From a virus: 25,473 bases of DNA. Numbering within the stretch: the first letter of the stretch is position 1; each line of letters begins with the position of its first letter. The stretch lies in IMG/VR virus record IMGVR_UViG_3300045912_000837, positions 1 to 25,473 of that record. One strand, written 5' to 3'. Shown here piece after piece: positions 6,763 through 14,949 of the stretch. A model generated the notes under the pieces. That model ran no database searches. It was not told where the DNA came from and saw nothing but the letters and a program-made list of their open reading frames with translations. The position numbers and the translations under genes are program-made.

Positions 6763-8751
6763 TTACGCGAACACCAGTCCGCCATGTTGAGCCTCCTGCA
6801 CGAGCCGCTTGGTGTTGGCAGCAACCTGCTCGCTGGCCTTCGCCGTCCGTTCGTTAAGCGAGTCGATACCGAGATTGGCGGCCGCGAGCGGATTGAACGT
6901 TCCCACGACATCGACTTTGCGCTGCGTCGTGTCGATCAGTTCATCGAGGCCCGACAAGTCCAATTCGGCTTGCTTGACGCGATCTGGTCCCGTGCGCGAT
7001 TCGGCCTCGGTGCGTTTGCTGGCCGCCTCAGCCAATGCGTCTTCCCACTCCTGGCGCGCGGCCGCGAGGGCGTCTTCCGATTCCTTGAGGTCGGCATCGA
7101 ATTGCCGTTGGCGGTCGGCGTGGGCTCGCTGACGATCCTGCTCCAGAACATCGAGCGTGCCGGTCCGCTGCCCTTCGATCTCAGATTGCCGGCGTTGTCG
7201 ACCGGTTTCGATGCCGGCGAGCTGCTGATTGGTTGCCCGCTGTCGCGATTGCTGTTCGCGCTGAAAGTCTTCCTGCAGCACGGCCAGTGTGCCTTCGACG
7301 TCAACCGAGTCGTCGAGCATTCCCATCAGATGCACGATGCCCTTGGCGATGATGTTCTGCGCGCCTTTCCAGGCGGAAACGGCTCCACTGGCAAACAAGG
7401 TCCAGGCTGTCGACATGGCGGCGACCGTTTCGGTCCAGAACGACTGCAAGCCTGCCCAGGCGTTGGTCATGATCCGCGACAGACCGAACACCGCTTCGGT
7501 CCAGATCGAGAGGAAGACCTCTTTGAATCCGATCCATTTCTCCTGCAGCCAGTTGATGCCCTTTTGCCATTCCATCTTGAGCGTCAGCCACAGAATCTTG
7601 GCGGCCAGGCCGATGTCACCGGCGGCCAGTGCGTCCGAGATCCCCTGGAACGCAGCGAGCGCATCGTCCTTCAGATCCATGAACACGCCGGCGAGCCAAG
7701 TCAATGCTTGCTGGCCGACGCCGGAAACGTAGAGCAGATACCCCGCCAGCGCGACGACGCCTGCGATCACCAGCCCGATGGGAGAAAGAATGGCGGCGAT
7801 GATCGAACCCAATGTGGCAATCGCCGCTCCGATGCCGGTAGCGACCGTGGCGATGGAACCCAGCGCCGCACCGATTCCTGAAACAGCGGTGCCGAGCGCG
7901 ATCAGGGCGACTCCGGCAGCAGTGGCTGCGGCAGCGATCTTGAAGACCCACACCACCAGCTCTTTGTTCTGCTTGATCCAGTCGGTGACGGTCACCACGA
8001 TTCGGGTCATCGCTTGAGCCGCTTCGATCAGCAGCGGAGCGAGCGCCGAGCCGATTGTAAACGCGATGCTCTTGAGAACTTTCCAGAGATCGTCGAGTGT
8101 GTCGCCGAAGACTTCCGCCGCCTTGGCGTCCTCGGTCGAAATGGTCAGCCCCAACTGCCTGGCCTGTTCCTGAAGTTCCTCGATTCCTTGCGTACCGTTG
8201 GCAATGAGCGGAAGCAGCCTCGTTCCCGACTTGCCGAACACTTCCATCGCCAGCGCGGCTTTGAGTGTCGGATTTTGAATCTGTGAGAGCCGGTCCGCGA
8301 TGAGCTTGAACTGCCCCTCAGGCGAAAGGCTCGCCAGGTCACTTACCGAGATCCCCAGTCGCCCGAACGATTCGGCGGCGGTTTCCGATCCGCCAGCAGC
8401 CTCGACGACCTGTTTCTGCATGCGGCGCAGCGCGGCTTCGAGTGTCTCCAGGTCCGCACCGGATTGATCGGCTGCGTAACCAAGCTCGGAAAGCGACTCG
8501 ACGGAGACGCCCGTTCGAGCGCTCATCTTGGCCAGGGTGTCGCCCATACTGGCGAAGACATTGGTCGTAGCGAGCAGTGGTGTGACGACGCCGGCTCCCA
8601 GTCCCGCGAGCTTCGTCCCAATGGAGGTGATCCCCGCGCCGAACGCTTTCAGCTTCTTCTCGGCGGCCTGCAGACCTTTCACGAGGCGGCTGTCTTTCGT
8701 GTACAGCTCGACATAGGCCGCGCCGGCTCGAATCCCCTGGGACAATCCCAT
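6763..8751 (-). CDS. Phage tail tape measure protein
   Basis: The 662-aa protein has classic tape measure architecture. It has an amphipathic N-terminal helical region (AAYVELYTKDSRLVKGLQ), then a conserved-looking segment around 65-200 (MGDTLAKMSARTGVSVESLS, ALRRMQKQVVEAAGG, FGKSGTRLLPLIANG) typical of TIGR01760-like tape measures. A long hydrophobic stretch (about 264-343) consists of several potential membrane segments, and a highly charged coiled coil (about 480-600) is rich in Gln, Arg and Glu. Tape measures set tail length and may enter the cell envelope at infection. At roughly 0.15 nm per residue it would give a tail near 100 nm (inference from the family rule). Its place after the G/T chaperones and tube protein fits a siphovirus. 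Confidence 0.93.
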   Translation of the reverse strand: MGLSQGIRAGAAYVELYTKDSRLVKGLQAAEKKLKAFGAGITSIGTKLAGLGAGVVTPLLATTNVFASMGDTLAKMSARTGVSVESLSELGYAADQSGADLETLEAALRRMQKQVVEAAGGSETAAESFGRLGISVSDLASLSPEGQFKLIADRLSQIQNPTLKAALAMEVFGKSGTRLLPLIANGTQGIEELQEQARQLGLTISTEDAKAAEVFGDTLDDLWKVLKSIAFTIGSALAPLLIEAAQAMTRIVVTVTDWIKQNKELVVWVFKIAAAATAAGVALIALGTAVSGIGAALGSIATVATGIGAAIATLGSIIAAILSPIGLVIAGVVALAGYLLYVSGVGQQALTWLAGVFMDLKDDALAAFQGISDALAAGDIGLAAKILWLTLKMEWQKGINWLQEKWIGFKEVFLSIWTEAVFGLSRIMTNAWAGLQSFWTETVAAMSTAWTLFASGAVSAWKGAQNIIAKGIVHLMGMLDDSVDVEGTLAVLQEDFQREQQSRQRATNQQLAGIETGRQRRQSEIEGQRTGTLDVLEQDRQRAHADRQRQFDADLKESEDALAAARQEWEDALAEAASKRTEAESRTGPDRVKQAELDLSGLDELIDTTQRKVDVVGTFNPLAAANLGIDSLNERTAKASEQVAANTKRLVQEAQHGGLVFA

Positions 8752-8754
8752 CGT

Positions 8755-8964
8755 TTACGTTCCTTCGCTACGATTGCTGACGAACACTTGCTTAAGGACG
8801 CTGATGCCCACTTTTTGAATGGTCACTGGCGTCTTTCGAATGTGCGGATTGAAGTCGGCAGGCTTGTAGGCCCGCGTCTTCTTGGAGTCGCGATGCACGT
8901 TGGCCAACAGCGCCAGCACGCTGGACGTGTGCGCCCAGGCTTGGCGGCTGCGGGCCTCGCCCAT
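8755..8964 (-). CDS. Tail assembly chaperone T-like segment (possibly expressed by -1 frameshift from G)
   Basis: This 69-aa frame (MGEARSRQAWAHTSSVLALL onward) has an ATG at 8964, five bases after the G-like stop, with a possible GGGAG ribosome site. Protein-like sequence continues upstream of that ATG in the same frame, with no stop, through DEVDRLVWQLAGVIGIDPGP and FTLRELIAM. That stretch overlaps the G-like gene and matches my memory of the start of such T-like proteins. There is no ATG, GTG or TTG in the overlap, so full-length T would need a -1 shift out of G, as in the lambda G-GT arrangement. The T portion helps tape-measure-guided tube assembly. It ends four bases before the tape measure start. 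Confidence 0.7.
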   Translation of the reverse strand: MGEARSRQAWAHTSSVLALLANVHRDSKKTRAYKPADFNPHIRKTPVTIQKVGISVLKQVFVSNRSEGT

Positions 8965-8969
8965 CGCAA

Positions 8970-9464
8970 TCAGCTCCCGGAGCGTGAATGGTCCGGGGTC
9001 GATGCCGATGACTCCGGCGAGTTGCCAAACGAGGCGATCAACTTCGTCGCCTCGAGTTCGGGGTCGATCGTTTCCAGCAGCGTTTCCGCGTGCGTCAGCA
9101 GCCTCTGCCGCACCTTCCGGCCCGCGTCGATCACCCTCCGAAGTCCGGCTCTCGCGCGGGCATCGGGGAAAAAATCGATCAGTTCCTCCACGAACGCGTC
9201 GGCTGCCAGCGTGATGGAATCGCCCGCCAGACCACGTCCAAACTCCTCGTCCGTGATCTGTTTTGCATCCGCTTCGTCCTTGACCAGGCAGAAGAGCACG
9301 TCCGCCAGTTGAACCGGATCGCTGACCAGCTTGCCCAATGCCTGAAAGCCGTCGTCCACGAGTTTGAAGAGGTCGAGCCCCAGCAAGCCGCGAACACGTT
9401 TGATCGCGGCCACATTGACCTGAACGGTCCAGGTGCGGCCCGCGTTGTCGGTAAACGTTCTCAT
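8970..9464 (-). CDS. Tail assembly chaperone G-like protein
   Basis: The 164-aa product lies between the tail tube and tape measure genes, the conserved place of the lambda gpG chaperone. It starts MRTFTDNAGRTWTVQVNVAA, contains IKRVRGLLGLDLFKLVDDG and a helical, acidic middle, and loses protein-like character after about residue 143, where the tail (GNSPESSASTPDHSRSGS) looks like the shadow of the T-like frame. The ATG at 9464 has a GGAGG site. Inference: G binds the tape measure and recruits tube protein, and a G-T fusion is made by a -1 shift. Confidence 0.75.
   Translation of the reverse strand: MRTFTDNAGRTWTVQVNVAAIKRVRGLLGLDLFKLVDDGFQALGKLVSDPVQLADVLFCLVKDEADAKQITDEEFGRGLAGDSITLAADAFVEELIDFFPDARARAGLRRVIDAGRKVRQRLLTHAETLLETIDPELEATKLIASFGNSPESSASTPDHSRSGS
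9168..9174 (-). promoter_or_regulatory. Candidate -1 slippery heptamer TTTTTTC in the G-like gene
   Basis: Read on the minus strand, codons 97-99 are GAT TTT TTC, giving an in-frame T TTT TTC heptamer followed by CCC. This is a canonical X-XXY-YYZ slip pattern. The -1 frame is open from here through the T-like region with no stop. Against it, the -1 translation over the next 40 codons looks like a shadow frame, whereas the G frame still looks real, so slippage may occur nearer the G end. Confidence 0.35.
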
Positions 9465-9481
9465 CGATGCCTCCGTGTTGC

Positions 9482-9922
9482 TTAGGTCGTGGTCATCCAG
9501 CTGGGCGGATTGGCCGAGTAGGTGGGCTTGGCGGTGACGCTGACGGTGATGGCTTCCTCGAGCGGTTCGTTCCGACTGAAGCTAGTGATCATGAAACTGG
9601 CCCGCAGACCTTGAGATCCCGGCGTGGCCATCGCTCCGTCCATCACGGCCATTTCGATCGCGGTCTTGTTGAGGAATGCGTCGCGAATCGAGGTGAAATC
9701 GTCGTCCGCCGAATCCCAAACCATCTCGAACTCGATCGATCCGTCCTTGAGCGTGGCGACTGTCGCTCGCCAGCCGTTGTTGCCGCGCGTGGTCACGTCG
9801 GCTTCACCCGCTTCCAGGCTGAGCGTCACATCGCGGACGTTCGTGATTTCATTCCAGGTCGGGGTCGCGTAGGTCCCCGTGTTGCGAAAGAGCTTGGCAT
9901 CGAGCCCGAGTTTGACTGCCAT
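9482..9922 (-). CDS. Major tail tube protein
   Basis: The 146-aa product (MAVKLGLDAKLFRNTGTYAT) has the pattern of siphovirus tube subunits: ITNVRDVTLSLEAGEADVTT near the front, WRATVATLKDGSIEFEMVWD in the middle, and a C-terminal strand with EPLEEAITVSVTAKPT. These features are typical of Gly/Thr-rich beta-sandwich tube proteins that stack as hexamers around the tape measure. It starts at ATG with a near-perfect AAGGAGG site, suggesting high expression, as expected for a protein needed in many copies. It lies directly upstream of the G/T chaperones, which fits. Confidence 0.85.
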   Translation of the reverse strand: MAVKLGLDAKLFRNTGTYATPTWNEITNVRDVTLSLEAGEADVTTRGNNGWRATVATLKDGSIEFEMVWDSADDDFTSIRDAFLNKTAIEMAVMDGAMATPGSQGLRASFMITSFSRNEPLEEAITVSVTAKPTYSANPPSWMTTT

Positions 9923-9937
9923 GAAAGGTCCTCCTTG

Positions 9938-10396
9938 TTATTTGACGGAATTGCCCCACAGACCGACGAATTTCGGCAGCTCACGCTCCATCGCTGGTCC
10001 CATGAATGGTCGAGGTGCGTACTTCGCACGACGTTTGCGTTTGCGGCTCGTGACGACTGCAGCTCCGCCCAATTCGTGCAGCGATGGCACCGTTTTGCGA
10101 TTGCTCCCCTCCAGCCGCGAACCGTTGAGTTTCAGGGGCCCTACGACAACGCTGCGATTGGCTGGCTCGAAGACGAACCAGATGTTCTTGAGCGTGGCGA
10201 CTCGATCTTTCGTGTGGACGCTCGGCGGTTCACCGGGCGGCGATGATGCTTTGCGACGCCTGAGCGACGATCGCGCGGAGGTGCGAATGAAGCTGCCAGC
10301 CTTGGAGAGGTTCTTGGCAGCAGCCCTCCCCACCGCGTCGATCACGATCTGCCGATCGAAGAAGAACTGCTTCTTGTCAAAGCCCACGCTTGCCAT
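9938..10396 (-). CDS. HK97 gp10-like tail completion / minor tail protein
   Basis: The 152-aa basic product contains AKNLSKAGSFIRTSARSSLR and SPPGEPPSVHTKDRVATLKN, then VVVGPLKLNG, PSLHELGG and the ending APRPFMGPAMERELPKF. The order of SPPGxPP, a VGP strand, HELGG and a PRPFM-type C-terminus is characteristic of HK97-gp10-like and related neck/tail-completion proteins. The ATG at 10396 has a GGAGGT site and lies six bases after the previous stop; the in-frame TTG at 10411 overlaps that stop region and is less likely. It probably acts at the head-tail junction or in tail tube completion. Confidence 0.75.
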   Translation of the reverse strand: MASVGFDKKQFFFDRQIVIDAVGRAAAKNLSKAGSFIRTSARSSLRRRKASSPPGEPPSVHTKDRVATLKNIWFVFEPANRSVVVGPLKLNGSRLEGSNRKTVPSLHELGGAAVVTSRKRKRRAKYAPRPFMGPAMERELPKFVGLWGNSVK

Positions 10397-10401
10397 GGCG
10401 G

Positions 10402-10896
10402 TTACCTCCAAACTCGATAGGTGAGCGAGAGCACGCTGGTGAACTGGCGCAACTCATCGAGATGATCGGGAGCGAACACGGGTTCGTTGTTGAGGGCCAT
10501 CAACCTCGCGTCGGGTAAGGCTGTGAGCGGAACGGTGCGAAGCCGCTCAGCGATTTCCGCGACGAGCAACGTCAAGCCGTCGAGCGTCGCCTGGTCCATC
10601 GGACTGCGCTGCTGGATGCCAACGTCGATGCCGCAGTCGTACGAGGTCAGGGCTCGCGAGAGTTGCTTCTCCGAGATCGAACGGGGCACGACGCTAACGT
10701 GCAATTCGTCCATTTCTTTCAGGTCAAAGCGCGGTTGGTAGTACCGCACGGCGACGACGCTTTGGCTATAGACGCCGAGATTGATCTCGTACGTCACCGC
10801 TTCCGCGACCTGAAGTAGCAGCGGATCGACCACGGGCGGCAGCGGTGGGGCCAACGTCGCATTGAAACCCCTTCCCAGGATTCCGATCAGGCTCAT
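10402..10896 (-). CDS. Tail terminator / neck protein (hypothetical)
   Basis: The 164-aa product begins MSLIGILGRGFNATLAPPLP and contains alternating strands (for example AVTYEINLGVYSQSVVAVRYYQPRF, split here into YEINLGVY and VVAVRYYQPRF) and VVPRSISEKQLSRALTSYDC, ending in VLSLTYRVWR. The ATG at 10896 overlaps the upstream stop as ATGA and has a strong GGGAGGT site; the longer open frame upstream lies in the neighbouring gene. Size, a beta-strand at the C-terminus, and position before the gp10-like and tube genes fit a tail terminator, which caps the tube and joins it to the head. The call rests mostly on position. Confidence 0.6.
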   Translation of the reverse strand: MSLIGILGRGFNATLAPPLPPVVDPLLLQVAEAVTYEINLGVYSQSVVAVRYYQPRFDLKEMDELHVSVVPRSISEKQLSRALTSYDCGIDVGIQQRSPMDQATLDGLTLLVAEIAERLRTVPLTALPDARLMALNNEPVFAPDHLDELRQFTSVLSLTYRVWR

Positions 10897-12188
10897 GGCC
10901 CACCTCCCACGACGGCTCGGCCCACGAAGTTCGAGATGGACGTGATGCCCGCGCCGGTCTCCGTAAACAGTTCCTGCCGCAAAAGCTCGACGCCAACGCC
11001 CGGACCACCGCTCCCTTTGCGAGTCAGGACCATCGCCCAGGGTGTCACCGTGGTGTCGATGTAGCGGTCCGCTTCCAGCAGCTCGGCCAGCGACGCCACA
11101 CGTTCGAGAGAGTGCTTCGCCTCGTCGAACGTTCCGCCGCCAACGTTGATCTCGGCTTTGGCCGTCGGATCCGCCGCATCCGCTCGAATCAACGCACGGA
11201 GCCAAGCGGCCAGGCTGGTGATGCCATCGAGTACGGATTCGATCTGCGTGATGCTGCTGTTGTCCGGTGCGGTGTACGCGCTGCTCGCCAGTCGCGAAGA
11301 AATCGTCGCATCGAGGTTGTCGAGATTCGCGGCTCGGACCGGGGTCAATCGCGATTCGAGTTCATCCACGAAGGCGATGATCGTCGTCTGGTTGGCCAGC
11401 GTTCCGAGTCCCGACTGAATTTCCAGCGTGGCGTCGGTCGCCAGAGCCGAGGCCGTGATCGCGTTGGCCTGAAACTTGGTGGCTCCGATGGCTCCGTCCA
11501 CGAGCGTCACGCCATTGGTCACGCTCGCGACCGTCGTGACCTGAAAGACGGTTCCCGTAAGGTCGCCCGAGATGTCGGCGGTGAAGACGCCGCCAGTTCC
11601 ATCGAGGCACTTTTCCAGTTCGTCGGCGGCGAGTGAATCTCCGCTGATCGCCAGGACGTCGGAGGAAACGAGCCCGCCTGGTGTCAGCGGAATCGCGGCT
11701 CCGGTCGAGGTGAGATTCGTGGCTGCCGTGAGAGTGCGAGTTGCGTTGGTCCAGACGTTCGCCGCAGTGAGCGTACTGCGGGAACTGATCGTGGCATCCA
11801 GGTTGTCAAGTTTGGCGGCTCGGACAGCGGTGTAGTCCACAGCGGACGCACGACTCGTCACAGCAGCGTCCAGGCGGTTCAAGCCGAGGTTGGCATCAAA
11901 CGGATCCCAGGGGACGATTTCGAGATTGAAGTCGACAGGATCTGCTCCAGTCGCTTCGACATGTACGGCGAGTTCCCCCAACGCACTGCGGTCGGACGTG
12001 TTGGCCGCCCAGGCATACCAGCCGCTGCCGATTTCGGCGATGGTTCCTGATGCAGACGCGAATGCGGCACCGTTCTTCGAGATGGTCACAATTGGCATCG
12101 CACCAGCCAGGCCTGTGATGTGGTCGCCAGATTGCACAAGGAAGAAAGTCACTGGGTAGACGGTCGAATTCTGTTGGCGTTGTCGCAT
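10893..12188 (-). CDS. Repeat-containing virion structural protein (431 aa)
   Basis: Residues 1-95 form a beta domain (YPVTFFLVQSGDHITGLAGA, ISKNGAAFASASGTIAEIGS, GWYAWA) of a type common at the front of phage fibre or baseplate proteins. A helical repeat of the type LDxLDAxxSSR follows, seen at about 103-113, 127-137 and 289-299. The second and third copies share AAxLDNLDATISSR at the protein level but differ at many codon third positions, so the duplication is old. The C-terminus (from about 340) is mixed. No signal peptide is seen. It starts with ATG three bases after the 65-aa gene and overlaps the tail terminator gene. It is probably a fibre, neck or decoration protein; the exact role is unknown. 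Confidence 0.65.
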   Translation of the reverse strand: MRQRQQNSTVYPVTFFLVQSGDHITGLAGAMPIVTISKNGAAFASASGTIAEIGSGWYAWAANTSDRSALGELAVHVEATGADPVDFNLEIVPWDPFDANLGLNRLDAAVTSRASAVDYTAVRAAKLDNLDATISSRSTLTAANVWTNATRTLTAATNLTSTGAAIPLTPGGLVSSDVLAISGDSLAADELEKCLDGTGGVFTADISGDLTGTVFQVTTVASVTNGVTLVDGAIGATKFQANAITASALATDATLEIQSGLGTLANQTTIIAFVDELESRLTPVRAANLDNLDATISSRLASSAYTAPDNSSITQIESVLDGITSLAAWLRALIRADAADPTAKAEINVGGGTFDEAKHSLERVASLAELLEADRYIDTTVTPWAMVLTRKGSGGPGVGVELLRQELFTETGAGITSISNFVGRAVVGGGP

Positions 12189-12190
12189 GG

Positions 12191-12388
12191 TTAATGATCT
12201 CCCTGCACACGGGAGCGGGAGATACCGCCGGACACTGTGGCGACGATGGGCACCTCGACGAGCGCAGCGCCGCTATTGGTGCCGCCTTCGGTCAGGATGT
12301 CGGGCAGCGTGACCAGCGCCTCGGCCGGCAACTCATCCATGAGCCCGGCCCAGTCGCCGACGTCCATCAAGATGTCATCGAGGGCCAT
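12191..12388 (-). CDS. Small acidic hypothetical phage protein
   Basis: This 65-aa product (MALDDILMDVGDWAGLMDEL) is acidic and has a helical front half and a beta-type back half (VEVPIVATVSGGISRSRV). It lies 8 bases after the 712-aa structural gene and three bases before the 431-aa gene, so it is probably translated as part of the same unit. Its ribosome site is weak. I do not recognise a family. The longer open frame reaching back to 12538 overlaps the 712-aa gene and is rejected as its start. Confidence 0.55.
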   Translation of the reverse strand: MALDDILMDVGDWAGLMDELPAEALVTLPDILTEGGTNSGAALVEVPIVATVSGGISRSRVQGDH

Positions 12389-12396
12389 ATTGGTGC

Positions 12397-14535
12397 TCAC
12401 TTCTGGGTCAAGATCGCGCGAACGCGGATGTTGTCGGCCAGCGACGCTGGTGTGTATCGGACGTAAGTCGTCTCGTTGGTCTTGTCGGCGTTGATCCAAG
12501 CCGACCACGCGGCACCGCCGTTGGTTGAACGCTCCCACGTGCCGGTAGGCGTGTCGGTGTTGTCGTCCAGGAGCAGTGTCCCGAACACGGCGTCGTAGAG
12601 GCGAATCCGTAGCGCGGGCACGCTGCCGCCGAATGCCACCGCTTGTCGCCAGGCGAACCGCTTGCTCGCGGTCGAACTTTGACCCACGCTCGGCTGATAA
12701 TGCGAGTCCGTGCTCGTGTCGTCGTAAACGAGCGTGACCGCATAGACGCGGGCTGGAATGCAGGTCAGACCGACCGTGCGAAACTCGAGCGCGAACTGAA
12801 TCGCCGTTCCGGGCGAGACGGCCGACAGGTCGCCACTATCGTCGAGCACCGTCCACTGGCCGCTGTTGTCAGCGATTCCGGTTGTGCGATACAGGATTCG
12901 CAGCGGTTCGGTCGCGAGTCCAAGATTCTGGGCCGTCGCGCCGCCCAGCACCTGTGCGTGGGAAACCAGCACTCGCCGCAGACGGTCCGCCGCCGGCGTT
13001 TCCATCTTGGGTAGCACGATGCGTTGGTCGCTTGATGCGGCGTACTCCCAATCGCCTGCGATGGGGAAGGCATAGAGGATGCCGGTCGCAGTGGCCGACA
13101 CTCGCGCCGTGAACGCCATACCCCCTTCGACCCGAGTCGAGAGCTGCCCTTCGAGAATGTTGGGATGCGGGGTGCTGGCGCTGTCGGCATTGGCTTGATC
13201 GATTTGCCGAGTGCTAACAAACAGGATGCGGTCGAACTGCCCGCCATCGGTGCGATACTGCGTCAGGTACGAACGAAAGCTCGTGGCCCCCGTGCTGATG
13301 ACCAGAAACCTGTCGATAGAGTCGAGGTACTCGATCTGTGCCAGCGCGCCGGTGGCGGCGAACGTGTTCGTACCGCCAGGCGGAACTTCCGTTGCCGCAT
13401 CGGCTTGCCACGGGCCGCCATTGGTGATGGTTGCCATGGGCAGTGTGCGATAGATACGGGTAGTGGTAACCAGGTAGCCGCAGCCCTGGCCGCTGCCTGG
13501 TCCGTGATTGGCGACGGCGTAGCGGCCGTTATTGGTCTGCGAACCCGTGCCCGTGACCGCTTGCGCGGCCGACGCCAACACGAATGCGTTGGTCGCCTTG
13601 CCGGCGGTGAGTGTCAGCGCCGCTCGTAGGTTGTATTTGAACAGCTTGATCGACGTCGTACCGTCGACCACCCAGCAATGATGTGTCGCCTTGCTCGCCG
13701 CTGGTTCGAGCATCGTGCCTGCAGCCACGGTGTTCGTAACCGTCCCGGCATCAGCCAGCCAATAAACGGCGCGGATGTTGTCCACCGTCGTCGCGGCTGG
13801 GATCGCCGTGCCCGCGGGGATGAAGATCTCGGGTCGCAGACCCTTGGCAACGAAAAGGCCGCCGTTGGTTGCAGTGGCGTTGGTCGTCGCGGCCACGACG
13901 CGCAGATCCTCAATCACATACGCCGTGCCGCCGGCCAGCGTGCCAGGCGAAGAGTCCAGCGTCAGCGACGTGTTCGAGCCAATCGCCGTGATCTCGTACC
14001 AGGTCGAGATCTGCATGGGATCGGTCGAGCCGAATCCAATGCGGTTGCCGACGCATGCGCCGTCGGTTTGCCACGTTGTACCGGTGCCCGTGACCGTGGT
14101 TCCGCTGACCGCCACGGTGCCCGCATTGTGCTTGTCGTAAGTGACGCGCATCGACCGCAGCGTGTGGTTGGTGGCGCTAGGGAAAGTGAGTATGATTGCG
14201 CCTTCCCAGGAAAACTGCTGCGTGGCCCGGTCGAACTGATACAGTCCGATGCGGCGCGTGGCGGCAGCCGCCGCGTTGTCTCCGTAGAACACCCAGTCCT
14301 TGGTGCTGGACCAGCGAATCACGTGCAGCCAATTGGGCGGAATCGACAGCGACTGCTCGAACGGACGAGCTACGGCGACCGGAGAGGGGCCGATCCATTT
14401 ACCTGTGTTTCCCGCGTCGTTGCGACGGACCATCAGCGAACCCAGACCCAGCTGGTTCTGATCATAGGGTCCGCCAGGAACTGGATAGGTTCCGAGCGAT
14501 TGCCAGTTGCTGAGTGTGACGGCCTGCATTCCCAC
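12397..14535 (-). CDS. Large beta-rich virion protein (712 aa), unknown family
   Basis: The 712-aa product is Gly/Thr/Ala-rich with many short strands and no signal peptide or membrane helix. The front (to about 100) has LYQFDRATQQFSWEGAIILT, a strand-rich pattern. A compact domain near 130-210 (TVAVSGTTVTGTGTTWQTDG, then ISTWYEITAIGSNTSLTLDS) looks like a beta-sandwich or Ig-like insert. The middle has propeller-like repeats of strand and turn (for example LAQIEYLDSIDRFLVISTGA). The end is again strand-rich (WERSTNGGAAWSAW). The start is either GTG at 14535, spaced well from GGGGA, or ATG at 14529. Placement between the head-tail connector and the tail terminator is unusual for so large a protein. 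It is probably a particle surface or fibre protein. Confidence 0.65.
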   Translation of the reverse strand: MGMQAVTLSNWQSLGTYPVPGGPYDQNQLGLGSLMVRRNDAGNTGKWIGPSPVAVARPFEQSLSIPPNWLHVIRWSSTKDWVFYGDNAAAAATRRIGLYQFDRATQQFSWEGAIILTFPSATNHTLRSMRVTYDKHNAGTVAVSGTTVTGTGTTWQTDGACVGNRIGFGSTDPMQISTWYEITAIGSNTSLTLDSSPGTLAGGTAYVIEDLRVVAATTNATATNGGLFVAKGLRPEIFIPAGTAIPAATTVDNIRAVYWLADAGTVTNTVAAGTMLEPAASKATHHCWVVDGTTSIKLFKYNLRAALTLTAGKATNAFVLASAAQAVTGTGSQTNNGRYAVANHGPGSGQGCGYLVTTTRIYRTLPMATITNGGPWQADAATEVPPGGTNTFAATGALAQIEYLDSIDRFLVISTGATSFRSYLTQYRTDGGQFDRILFVSTRQIDQANADSASTPHPNILEGQLSTRVEGGMAFTARVSATATGILYAFPIAGDWEYAASSDQRIVLPKMETPAADRLRRVLVSHAQVLGGATAQNLGLATEPLRILYRTTGIADNSGQWTVLDDSGDLSAVSPGTAIQFALEFRTVGLTCIPARVYAVTLVYDDTSTDSHYQPSVGQSSTASKRFAWRQAVAFGGSVPALRIRLYDAVFGTLLLDDNTDTPTGTWERSTNGGAAWSAWINADKTNETTYVRYTPASLADNIRVRAILTQK

Positions 14536-14550
14536 GCGTGGTGTCCCCGA

Positions 14551-14934
14551 TTACGACTCGATGCCAATGAATTTGGTGTGAATCCGCAACAGCTTTCCGA
14601 ACGGGTCACTGAAGCGCCACGGCGGCTCGCCGCCGTAGGCCATGACTTCGAACACCGACGTGTTGACTCCGACCGTTTCCCGAATCCGGTCGCCCCGCTC
14701 GGGCGTTACGGTCGCCGGGCCAAGCATCAGGTCGGCGGCCTGGATCAGGAAGTCGCGATCGGTCCACTCCATCCGCACACCGCCGTAGCCGTCATCGAGC
14801 TTCAGCAGCGTGCGACCGATCGTGGCTTGGACCGTCACTTGCTGCGCTCCGCGCTGGTAGACGACCTCGCGTGAGGCGTGTTCTTTCAGTTGGTCGGCGA
14901 GCCACTCCTGTCCTGCCTGAAGAAGGTCAGCCAT
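14551..14934 (-). CDS. Head-tail connector / head completion protein
   Basis: The 127-aa product begins MADLLQAGQEWLADQLKEHA, a short helix, then YQRGAQQVTVQATIGRTLLK and a strand-rich body with DFLIQAADLML and PERGDRI, ending in FGKLLRIHTKFIGIES. This layout (N-terminal helix, then a small barrel with an ERGDxI-type loop and Trp-containing strands) resembles phage head completion proteins such as lambda gpFII-like connectors. It starts at ATG with a strong GAGGAGG site. It lies 15 bases upstream of the 712-aa gene and follows the thioredoxin-fold gene. The connector role fits its position between head and tail genes. Confidence 0.7.
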   Translation of the reverse strand: MADLLQAGQEWLADQLKEHASREVVYQRGAQQVTVQATIGRTLLKLDDGYGGVRMEWTDRDFLIQAADLMLGPATVTPERGDRIRETVGVNTSVFEVMAYGGEPPWRFSDPFGKLLRIHTKFIGIES

Positions 14935-14949
14935 CGCGAACCTCCTCGG

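Noticed and set aside
6568-7881. Plus-strand 437-aa frame antisense to the tape measure gene
   Set aside because: The minus strand has a clear tape measure protein with the right architecture; the plus frame has no domain signal.
13678-14874. Plus-strand 398-aa frame antisense to the 712-aa structural gene
   Set aside because: Arg/His-rich shadow composition and no domain; the minus-strand frame is in phase with its neighbours.
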